DNA of 40,861 nucleotides from Perkinsus olseni (Eukaryota; Perkinsozoa; Perkinsida): positions 1 to 40,861 of the forward strand of contig JABANN010000305.1 of NCBI GenBank assembly GCA_013115125.1. Direction: 5' to 3'. This document shows positions 1-10,600 of the stretch, in pieces. The position numbers and the translations under genes are program-made. A model generated the notes under the pieces. That model had not been told where the DNA came from. It saw nothing but the letters and a program-made list of their open reading frames with translations, and did not search any database. How positions within the stretch are numbered: position 1 is the stretch's first letter; the number at the start of each line of letters is the position of its first letter.

Positions 1-746
1 CAAGAACTCTACTTGCGTTCTAGTCCATCCCCAACTACACCAACCCCGCCCCTTCGAGAGAGCATACTACACACTGCACTTCACGCCACATAATTCACTA
101 GGATCATCCTAGAATGTTGAACATGGTGTCTCGACGCGTTAAAACTCTGCTTCCCAGCTGAATCTTAGCCGACTTCCATCAGTTATTGAACCAAAGGCGT
201 GAAGTCAGTCTGACTCGAGTTGATCAAGTGAAACCCAGACGAGAAGTCAGAGCCCTCGAGTCTGGGACTACCAGACCCGTTCAGATTGCCCGAGCTCGAG
301 AACTCCGTGGCCAGCAACGCGTGGTATGCGCTGTCGCCTACGCCAAGCCCACTAATAGCGATGAAAGACTAATTGACGGACGCGAGTCTCTCATTGTGAA
401 AATGGATTTATACAGCCGCTCGACAACTGATGGATGACCATCATCAAAGATCGGCGGACAACTTCGTTCAGGCTTGTAATACAGAATCCTCGCCAGGGAG
501 GGGCACAGCCTTGACCTAGTACTTGTAAACAGGATTCCCCACCGTTGTCGTTACGTTACTACCGACGACGGGCTGAGCTTGAGGATACACCGCCTGAAGA
601 GGACAAATCTCGACGAGCGAAATCAACAGGCAGAATCGGGCAACCGCATGCACATCACTATCGGGTCATAGCTGATTGAATGCCAGCACTACCCGAAACA
701 GGCAGCAAAACGCGAGAGCGAGGACCCATGCGTAGAGAGAGAATGA
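1..746. other. Region without a supported gene
   Basis: I see no convincing coding signal here on either strand. The one longer plus-strand reading frame (186-437) has no recognisable domain, no signal peptide and no plausible splice partners. On the minus strand this stretch lies downstream of the EGF-like membrane gene and may hold its 3' untranslated region. Confidence 0.4.
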
Positions 747-1373
747 CTAAGGTTGACCTACTCCGTTAGTAGTGGTAGTAGTCGGGTAGACATATGCTGA
801 GGTGTAGGTAACCGTCTGTGGGTTCGCGGCAGCTGCTGCCTTACGGCGGCGATATCTTCGCCAAAACATCAAAGCCGCAACCACGAATATGATCAACGCC
901 ACAATACAGACGGCCAACCAAATCCAGAAGTAACTGACAAGTCGAGTAATCATCGGACAGAGGTAGGCGTTGCGAAAGAGCAGAGAGGAGAGTCCACGCC
1001 AAGCGGCCCTGGCCTACTTCGATACTGTCTGGCACTGGTCTCCCTGCCACCATCTATCACAGACGCAAAAGTTACGACTATTCCCGATGAAGCACACGCC
1101 GTGGCTGCTGCATTGGTTAATGGAAAACGGGGTACAGGTGCTCATTGAAATTATGATAAGACTTTGTTCAACTGTCACCAGAAGGACCTCGAGTTTCCAT
1201 AGCATACAGCACAAGCCGCCTTCCGTGACGTAAGGAGGGAGCGATGACGCGGCAGGTGACACAGGCAGGCGAACGCAACAGAAGGCAACGAGATAGAAGT
1301 TGATTACAATGAGGTTGAGAGAAATCGAACATCGAAGCGCGGATATTGATATTGATAATAACTTCACATACAC
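747..1373 (-). CDS. Small EGF-like single-pass membrane protein
   Basis: The minus strand shows an EGF-like cysteine pattern (C-x7-C-x5-C, then C-x-C-x8-C) near 1030-1140. About 84 nt of intron (roughly 1017-934, GT-AG, frame closes) separates it from a second exon coding one strong membrane helix (about 20 hydrophobic residues starting SYFWIWLAVCIV) and a short basic cytoplasmic tail (WRRYRRRK) that ends in a Tyr/Thr-rich segment. This is the layout of a type I surface protein: outside EGF module, helix, inside tail. The 5' end is uncertain. The frame runs up to an ATG at 1373 but passes through low-quality hydrophobic sequence, so another intron or a later start is likely. EGF modules usually mediate protein contacts. 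No specific partner can be named. Confidence 0.6.
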
Positions 1374-1463
1374 GGTGTATGGTACACGGGAGCTAAGGAC
1401 GGGTCAATGAGCATATCGCGGATGAGATGAGAATGAGAGGCAACAGTCACTGAGCTCGGACGT

Positions 1464-2468
1464 TCAAGAGTGGACCTGAGGCACCATCGCCGCGATCAAT
1501 TCCACTGCAATCTGGTCCGGAAGGGTCTCAATCGACCGGAGGACTTCTGTTACATTCATGATGGGCCTAGTGAGGAAGCAGCCCTTCGGGCGGCCTCCCT
1601 CCCTGACGGTATCCTCGATTTCCTGCTGCCTGGCCAGAACTTGCTCACAGCCAGAAAGCCTGATAAACACATTCCGTCACGAAACGTATCACTGGCCAAC
1701 CGCCCCACTCCGAACAAGGACACGCCAAAGCTGAGCGGTCGAGATCGACCCCACCTTTGATTGAGCAAGCGGTCTTCGACCTCTCCAGTGATAGCTCTCA
1801 GTGCCTGCACCTCCGCTTCGAGATTGCGCGAGAGCCTCCTCATATCGAACTTGGGTTCTTGGTCGTCCGACAGGTTCTCTGCTAGGGCACTCATGGCTAT
1901 TCTTCTTCCTGTGATCAACTCACCCTCCTCCTCTTCAACAGGAGAGGCCATGTAGGGGCTTAGCACCGAGGACCTCCTGCGGGCAAGCTCTCGAGTGACC
2001 GTCTCGGACTCGTCCATGGATTGATGCCTTTCTAGAATGGCCCTGATGCCGGATATCCTAAACACGGGCAGTATTGAGAATCCACAAGAAGCAGCAAGAG
2101 GAGAGCTCCCTCTGCAGCGCTGGATCATTATAGGCTTTGGTTCTTCGTTACCTGTGATTGACAAGCCTATCACTGGTAGACTGAAGTTCCCTCTCTAGAT
2201 TGTCCAGCTCGCTGATCAGCTCCAGACTCCTTCGCCGCATATCGAATGGCGGATCGGAGGGCTCGCCAGCAGAGCCTAGGTGGCATCAATGGCGATCAGC
2301 AGGGCAAGGGAGGAGGCCTCTGAGCTCATCACCATGTGCCGGACTTGATATCGATGGTGCGCGGGTTCTGTGAAGCTGCTCCTTGAGGAGCCTGTTCTCC
2401 TGCTGGAGATGCAAGATTGCACGGCGCATGCTCTCCAGCTCGTTGTTGATAGCTACTTGATCAGCCAT
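1464..2468 (-). CDS. Four-exon coiled-coil protein, unknown function (252 aa)
   Basis: Exons 2468-2333, 2275-2152, 2057-1755 and 1659-1464 join through introns of 57, 94 and 95 nt, all GT-AG, and the frame closes to 252 residues. The first 35 residues form a clear coiled coil (MADQVAINNELESMRR, then heptads with LHLQQENRLLKEQL). A second helical stretch with LELISELDNLERELQ follows, then a serine/acidic linker and another predicted helix around FDMRRLSRNLEAEVQALR. I do not recognise a family. The long alpha-helical content suggests a structural or scaffolding protein. The ATG at 2468 is the natural start because the coiled coil begins immediately after it. Next upstream on the same strand is the GDP-hexose phosphorylase gene, which ends 244 bp away. 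Confidence 0.75.
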
Positions 2469-2712
2469 AGTGTGAGGAAAGGCAGACTACCGAATGGGAG
2501 GACGTGATTTCCATGTACCCTCATCAAAGCGTTTGGGCCCGCGTGCAGCGGATCGACTGCACGCATGCACACAGAGAGCGCGAGGAGGCTAGAGCCTGTC
2601 TCTTCCGTACAGATTTCGATTGGCCACCAACACAACTTGAACATGCTCGCACGTCATAGGTGTGACTTAGGCGCTCTTGGGAATGGGTGGCGCAGCAGCC
2701 AACGAGCTCGGT

Positions 2713-4065
2713 CTAAACTTGGCAGTGGGTGAAGGAAATGACAACCTCTGCGATCATGTCTGTATCCGAGAAGTGTATATCTCGTTGAAACAGCCTACAC
2801 GCGTCATCTTCCACCAGACGGTCGTATCTGAAGGGAAAGCTCGGAAGGCGGTTTTTATCTGTTGGTACTCACGTGCCCTGGTCGAAGCAGATCATATAAC
2901 CGCCAAGTTCGGCACATGCTATATGCAGCCCGCCCCCTTCCGGTGTATCCTCATCGAGCCGACTCACCATCTGCGGTTGCCGAGGCGTGATGAAGGCGAT
3001 TTCCCCCCTGAGGTGATGAATCTCGAACTCTGGCTTGCTCAGAAGCCCACCTTTGGCAGATGAGAATGTTGTGGGGTATGTCAAGCCTCAACAGCACTGA
3101 GACGATCGACCACAGCCCATGAGCCATCGGGCGCTCGCTGCCTCCGTCTACGGCCGTCAGACGGAAGGTGTAGGCCTGTTCAGGGTACAGAAAAATCACA
3201 GAGTAGTCTCTTCCAAAAGCGGTGGCATCGACTTCCGCACGCAAAAGATTCGTTCCTTGATTCCATTTTGTCGTCCGTCCTACAGGATAGTCGAGCTCCT
3301 CCAGCTTGAGGAAAGAGGTCGTAGCCAGGATAAGCTTCGGCTCAGCCAACTCGATCGGCATCCGTCCGAACGGAGGCTCCCGCAGCGGAATCATGCAGCC
3401 TCCGGAATCCAGAATTCGATCAGCTACCTCTGGTTCAGCTGACAGATGATATGCTCCTGTGGCAGAGCTGAGGACGCAGAGGAGCGATGTATCACCGGGA
3501 GGCTCCCGATCCTGGCGACCCGAAGGCCAGAAAACGTGGAAGTGCAGATGGTTAACGCTGGCCCAGGCCCCGAGGGAATTGAACCTATAATTCGACTACA
3601 ATCAGCAAACTAAGTGCGCCGAAGCGTCCGCTATCGAATATGATCGGCTTGACGAGATTACGTCACTTTCATGTCGTCCCTGTCGGCATCTGCAGCGCGC
3701 GCAAAGGCGATTGCGACCTCCAGAGCATCTAGGGTGAGAATCTGCGGCCTGTCGGGAGCCATCGACCTTCCGATAGCATCTCCTCAACCCACCTGCAAGC
3801 CTTGTACTCGGGGCACAGCAGACAGTGGCCATAAGCCAGAGGAGACACGTTAACAAGAAGAGCGTGAGCACCGGTGCCGAGTGTTCCTGCGCCAAACAAC
3901 GGTAGGACACTTCACTAGCAGGTGCAAGCTACCTATGACTTCGTCGTCTTTGACGCGGGTGAAGTTGAAATCTTCAACTGCGAACGGTGAATAGGTGAGC
4001 TGCCTGCCTTCATTCCGTTCTTTGTGCCCCTCGTTATTCGTCTTCCGCTTCCTGTCTGTCCGCAT
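2713..4065 (-). CDS. GDP-hexose phosphorylase (GDP-D-glucose phosphorylase / VTC2 family)
   Basis: Six exons (4065-3933, 3886-3793, 3748-3662, 3584-3051, 3007-2873, 2827-2713) with introns of 46, 44, 77, 43 and 45 nt give 365 residues in frame. Family signatures run in order: NEGRQ and FNFTRV near residues 20-38; NVSPLAYGHCLL near 54; FNSLGAWASVNHLHFH at 106-121; YPVGR; IPHNILI then GEIAFITPR; and an ELGGYM...TYDRLVEDDA C-terminal block. The H-x-H-x-H stretch at 117-121 is the HIT-type catalytic motif. The enzyme phosphorolyses GDP-hexoses to GDP and hexose-1-phosphate in the cytosol. The wording ASVNHLHxH is closer to animal GDPGP1 (GDP-D-glucose as substrate) than to plant VTC2 (GDP-L-galactose, ascorbate synthesis), which has HLHFQ. 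The substrate is therefore inferred. The start is the first ATG upstream of the conserved region, and an earlier exon is possible. Confidence 0.88.
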
Positions 4066-4651
4066 GAGATGGATGCCTTTGAAGAAGCGATGCGAACCAG
4101 CGATGGGACGTATCTACTCAGACTAGCTTTGCCGAGGTGAAATGAGCCGACTCCCAAGTGCGCCTCTGCTGTCCCGATCGCAATATCGGCAGAGCGCTTG
4201 ACTAGGCACTACGTCTACGCGGAAGCGGAGGAAAAATTCGGAATAGCTATCCTTCAGCCTCCTAGTAGCGCATAGTGCCGCACACATCGTTTTCTACTGA
4301 GTAGGGCATTCACGTAACCCTACGCGATATCCCGCCATGGTGGACCTGAATGGCCCGCTCTCGGCCTCCGCCAGTTCGTCCCAGCGCCGCAATATCCGAT
4401 TCTGCCAGCTCCCACTAAAGTCTAGCTCGGAAGGCATACACCGAACCCCCACTGCAAAGGTTCATGGAACCCGGGCCATCGAGGTCACCTGCTGCTAGTG
4501 ACGATCCAACAACGCGAGACAACAAAGCCTAATGAAATCTGAAACTGTTGATGGGGATGCTGCGGGGAGGCTGAACAATCACAACCGCAACATTGAAACC
4601 AGTCGGTGTCTAGTGCAAGTATGGCAATGAAGAGGAGATACGCTCGAGCGG

Positions 4652-7600
4652 TTATGGCTGGGTCTCATCCAAAGACTTGTCCTCCCACTTCAACACTCCA
4701 TCAGCTCGGAGCTGCACACCACCTCGCGAGTCCCGGGTCCTGAGGACGGCAGTGCGAGCGAGCAAACTGATTACTGGCTCCAATAGCAGCCCTACGCTTA
4801 CCCATTGCCACCGGCGAACATTCGCTTCCTCTCATCTTCGGAATCACTGCCACCGGCAAAACCAGGCCCCCATAATTTGGCACCGATAACATTGAGCATA
4901 GAACTGGAGCCCACTACTTGCGATATATTGGCTACGATAACCTTCTTGTACTCGTCACTCAAGATCTTCGACAGACCGGATGCCGGGCCTACAGTAGCAG
5001 GACAGGATCATGACGGCGGGCCTCCTGGGAGTGTCTAATCTACCTCGGTAAGGTCGATACATGTGGAAGGCTTGCTGCGGCAACACTAGCTCCGAGCCCT
5101 TGAGATCGAGTGTATCCCCAAGGGTAAGCAGACTGAGTAAAAACTTCATGTCTTCGGGGAGAAACTGACTGTCGTCTATGTTGAATGAGCACCTACGAAG
5201 ACGGCAATACAGGCCAGCAAGTTCGGGTGGTCATCTTACCAGAGCCTGAGGCTGATCTGGGAGATGGTCAAACGCTGTAGCTTGAGTACACGGCCCAATT
5301 GTGCCGGTGTTGTGCACAGATAGTGATACCTGAATGGGGGAGAAGAGAAGTGGCCCACTCTACAGAATAGAAATTGATTTCCTACGGCACTCCTGCTCGG
5401 GCGGCAGCACTGGATATGGTCAGTGAGGAGAGGCCACCGCTGCTGGAGCCCATGGCTGATATCAGTGCTCCTGTGAGGGCGGTCAGATCATCGAGGGCTC
5501 GCGTGTCCAGCGTCAGTGTCAGCGGTGGGACAGTCACGCAAACGTCGCGGAGATTCTGAACAGCAGCAGGATGGCGCCACCGCGCTAACGATGAACGAAA
5601 ACGCTACAAGATCTCGGCCATGACGAGCATTGAGCAATATCCCACTCAGTCCCAGGCCAGGCGCCGCCTGCGACTGTTTCCCAGACGACAAGATGAGCAG
5701 GTTCCTCGGGACATGCTCCAGTCTGATACCCGCCATTCGGAAGGACCGGAGCACCTAAAACACATCAATCGTACTCGAGCAACGGAGGCAACCAGAGGCT
5801 CTCACCAAAGTGTCAGAATGATCAGCGCCACCTTCCACACCGCAGCTCGCTATGATCGAGGCTTTACTCGCACCACAGTAGCTGAGGACAGGGAGACGAA
5901 ATCCACACGACCACCGTCACGGACAGGCGCCAGTCGGGGGTCACTCACAAAAGCTCCTCTCTCCTTCTCCGTATCCTCCGGGCCTTCGAGCCGGGGCCGA
6001 ATACTCTCACACCGAACTCACCAAGCTGGAGCTTGAGTGACCACGCCATACCGCCCTGACATACGGAGACCCCAATAGCTCAGTCCAACGTGAACACCAG
6101 TGTCTTGATGAGCACGTAGATGAGAGTACGTCCCCGGATGCCTCACCTCAGCTGTGCTACTGTCCGCTGCATGATCACCGATCTTGTTGAACGCCGCCAG
6201 ATGTAGGTTTGGATTGTATGGTCGTAGCCGTACCAGTACTCCGCCCTCACAGGAAGGCGAAGGGAGTATCTGAGAAGCCTCGCTACGGAGCCTGCGACCA
6301 AGGAGACCACCGCGAAGTCTGGAAGTAGTGTCGAAAAATACTTGGAGTGTTGTGGCGGGGAAGCCTTTCCTGGTGATCGGCATGCTGCTGGGGCAATCAT
6401 CAACATCGATTCGGTACAACGACGATACCTTGAGAACGGAGTTAGTCCACAGTAGCCACGCGAACACGTACATTTTTCTCGAACTCCACTCTGACGAGTA
6501 GGTAATGCTTCGTTCTGAAGGGGTCGCAGAATCCAACTGACTTAGTTGAATCCACGGGTATCTGCGGACCAGAACAAGGAGAATTCCGAATAAAAGAACC
6601 CAGCGGGTACGGGGACTCACATGAGTAAACGAGCTTTGGGTTGGGTCGTCTTCCGGACACACTAGGATGGACTCCAGATGGTAGCACCTGTCGTTGTACA
6701 CCTGAAAGAGCAGCAACAGTTATGTCAAGGAACTACTGGCAGCAAGATCAACGACGCCGACCTGCAAGCATGACTTCTGCTCCTTCTTCCCATCACCACC
6801 ACCATCGTCAGCAACCTCATAGACAGCAACATTAACGACGCCACGACTCACAGCCACTTCTACAGTGAGTACCGAGACCTGAGGTAGCATGTGCGTGATG
6901 CCTGTCCGCCGAGGCTAACCGCGACCAACCCTCACCTCCAGTGTGAGGTCGTTGTGGACAGTCATCGGATAGACACCGGCATGCGACTCTCTGGGTATGA
7001 TGGGGCCAGTGGGCTGCCATCCAGAGGTCTCTCCGCTCGAGGGGTCAGCATAGACCACTTGCAGCAGCCGATCCTACCGTCGTAACAACAGTAAAGGGCG
7101 TAGCTTTACTCGCTGGCTTACTCGTCTGAGGTCCGACCAATGTACGGGTGAGCTCTCCATAGGAGCAAGGAGAACGCCCTTCTCGTTCAGCTGGGACACC
7201 TTCAAGCACTTGGTAGTCCGATTGAACCTGATCACAGCAGAAGTGAACTCTGCGGCGATCGACAAATAATGCTTATCGCCCACGCTTGACGATGATAGAG
7301 AAGAAGTGACTTACACGATGATACCGGGCACGGCAGTGATGACAGTTGACCGGACAAGGTTGAGAGGGAGAGCGTCGGAAGTCGGCACCTGGAAGGGTCG
7401 GTCGCTGACGACCGCGTACACGCAGCACGAGAGTCTGACCATAACGCCACTGCTCGGCCTAGGGGAAGTGTCGTCTTCAGTCTGCTTCTCCACGACGTCT
7501 GCCTGTAATACCACACTCGAGCCGCCCAGCTCCACCTCGCAGGAGTCCCTCGAGGAGAGTGGGACTAGCACTCGTCGCCTGAATAAGGGTGCCTCAGAGG

Positions 7601-10600
7601 CTCCTCCGCCCAGCACCACTGGTTTGTGGCAGAAGCAGGAGCTTACCACTGGCCTCCTTGGAACTGTTGACTCCGGTTGTCTACGAAGCCGATAGTCAAA
7701 GAGAGGCCGCCCTTCTTCCTGTCCTCCACAGGCGACATGTGGTAGAGGTCCTTATCAGAGGCCAATGATGGTGACCGCACCAGATCGTTCACCTGACGCT
7801 GTTAGGCATAGCCAAGGCCAGAGACAATTGCAACTTACTGCCGGTTGCATCGGGTATACGTCGATGCCCTCGACGGAGTTGACGAACCAATTCTTGCTGA
7901 ATAGTGTGAGCTGCTGGCAGCCATCGGGGCCGCTCGTCACAACCGCCGAGACGCAGACACTGACGCCAGCTCCGTTGACCACCGGTAAGTCTATCGTCTA
8001 AAAACAGCTTCAACATCCGCTCCCTCAGACATCATCCGCATGACCCTACCTGTACGACGTTGAGGTCCGCTTCATCGTCGATGAACGTTGGCCGGCCCCA
8101 GTGAGTTCCGCGGGAGGAGGAGCCCGGCACTCGGACTCTCACGAAGGAGGCGTCGATATCAAATATCGGTATCGAACCTGAGCCTGACGGGCCGAGGCGG
8201 AGAACCTATGGACGAAGGGATGATGAGCGAAACGAGTGGTACGGGCAACGCTTACATGAGGCTCCCTCGCCTGGCTGGCAGTGTTCACTTCCACGTCCAC
8301 ATGCATGGGACACTCGTTGGTCACAAGAGCTATCGGGAGCAATGATATCATCCTCGACGCTCCGTAACCAGCCGAGACATGCTGGTCCGCCGCAGATTCA
8401 TCTTCGTCGGAGGACGATGACGGTGCACTGCTATCAAGGCCATGCGCCGGGGAGTATTGGCAGTTGACGTACCTGAAAAAGCGATGGACAACGAAGGCCC
8501 GGGGAGCGACCCTTACATGAGCTCATAAGGGTTACTAAAATTACGACAAGACATCTTCAGCCGGCGAGTCCTCGGAGTTGCCGCTTTCCCGACATTGAAG
8601 GCACAGGGCAGAGGCTCACTGCGCTCCCAGTTACCATCATCGGGTTGGATCGAGAAGCCTCCACCCGCGTGGAAGATGGAGCTTGGCACGCCGATGAAGT
8701 CCCTGGGCTCCAGGAGGAAGTAGCCTTCTCGGTCACAAACGACATCCCCAAGCGACGTCGTGAGAGACGTTGGCTTGACGATCTCTGACTCGCCGGTGTC
8801 CGAGACGTGGGCCTGTAGATAGACTCGCAGGGGTATGCGGGTCCTGAGACAGCAGTCCGACGATCGTCCAAAGGACCCGATGGACCTACATGTTGGCTAT
8901 CCGCACAGGCCCACTGAAAACGAGTAGCTTGCGTACAGGGGATAAAGCGACCACCTCAGCCTGCCAGTTGCCGTTAGTCGCCATCGAAAGCTCGTTCTCA
9001 TGGAGGAGCTGTGCAGCGCCCGGGGAGTCGCCCTCGACCACGACCTCCTCCATAGTAGCACCGCGGAACAAGTGGTCGATGCCGATGTGCTTGGAGCCGG
9101 GCTGAACGGTCTCCTTCGCTACACTATCGCCCACCAGCACCAGTGGCGTGTCGGTAAGGTTGACCACTTGTAATGCATCATCGGCCTCGTGTTCGACAGG
9201 CTGGCGGCTCCCTATCGTGAACTTTTTCTTGGACGAGAACTGTGGGAGGAGGTCATGTAAGACACTCAAGCACATCGGTGAGATTATGAGATCCGAGCTC
9301 GAGGCTTCAGGGGAAGTCCGCATGTCCACGCGGATGATCCGGCCTTCTGGGTCCTCACGATCGCTCATGCGTTGTATCTGTGAAAAAAACTGTGGCACCG
9401 CCGCCGTAGGCAGCTATCGGACCCACCTCGACGTTGGTGGTGAGGGGCAGCAGCAGAGGCTCCCACTCGCCCATCTTGTAGTTGATGACGCTTGCTCGAC
9501 TGGTCACGTCTGCAGCAAGGATCTTGAAGACAGGTGGCTGGCGAGCAGCCCCCGCAGTCAGCCTGGTGCCCTGCTGGTAGTAGATCGACAAGAGCTTAGT
9601 GCCGACCCTGAGCCTGATGGCCGGTCTCGAGAGACCACTGGTAGAGCAGTACACGAGCTCGACCAGGAAATGCGCCCCGGGGGCGAAGAAAACTGCTACT
9701 GAGACCTCCAAGACTTGCGAACTCGGACCTGACAGAGAGGACGGTAGTGAAGCTGCTGCAACCAGCACAGGCGAGACCTACGCGAAGAGGCTTTGATTCC
9801 ACGGCGAAGTTCTCGGAGTGTCTTCTTGATACTGGCGACGTCAGGACCCGCCAAGCTCAGCGCCAGGGCATTCTCGAAGCGCACGGTATCCAGCAGCACG
9901 CTGATCTTCTCGCCGGGGATACTGACGACCTTCCCTTCCACAGTGACCAGCGTGCCCTCGCGATTCTTCAGTACTCGCCTCGGCGCGACATCGGTAGACG
10001 TGGCCGAAGTTAGAGAACTAATTTTGATCGCACTGGTGAGGTTGATGATAGTTGGTGAAGCTTCGGCCTCCCCAGTCTGCTCCGTCTCGCCGGCCGTGCC
10101 CTGTTTCGAGGCCTTCGCGTCAACGTCAATCACGACTCGAAGAGAGGACCCATCGCTACTGTACAGGTTCAGCCCGATGCTGTCTAGCTGAATGTCCGTG
10201 TCCGGCAAGAATCTCAGGAATCGCGACCTAGTGCGGCGCTTCGGCATGGACCCCATCACGTCGGCTACTGAGCATGCCCTTGAAACAGTACGCAGACCCT
10301 CTTCAATGGCCGACGACAAGGCGATATCGATACCATGGCGGCTCGCAATTCGTACCGCTGGTGACTCCGCAAGACTGAACGTGGTGGTAAGGCTGGCGCC
10401 TTCCTCCTCCTTGCCTGCCGACAGGTTGATGAACGTATAGTTGGCCACCTTCGCAGTAGCCTGGCCAATCGCCAGCTGGGCTTTCATGCTACGACGGCTA
10501 GTGGTGACTGCCAGGGACTTCGCCGATACTTCAAGTGGATGGGCACCCTCGTGCGTGACAAGGCAGAAAGAGATCTCCCCAAGGCCCGTTCGAAGTTCCA

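Noticed and set aside
3541-3600. tRNA-like T-loop string (GGTTCAATTCC on the minus strand)
   Set aside because: It lies inside a conserved exon of the GDP-hexose phosphorylase (FNSLGAW) and no cloverleaf can be drawn around it.
5983-6022. A 38-nt intron in VPS13 at 6021-5984
   Set aside because: It has a good GTGAG donor, but using it leaves the next joint out of phase. Reading through to a donor at 5948 and a 67-nt intron closes the frame.
5620-6036. 138-aa plus-strand frame
   Set aside because: It is antisense to four well-phased VPS13 exons and shows no family features.
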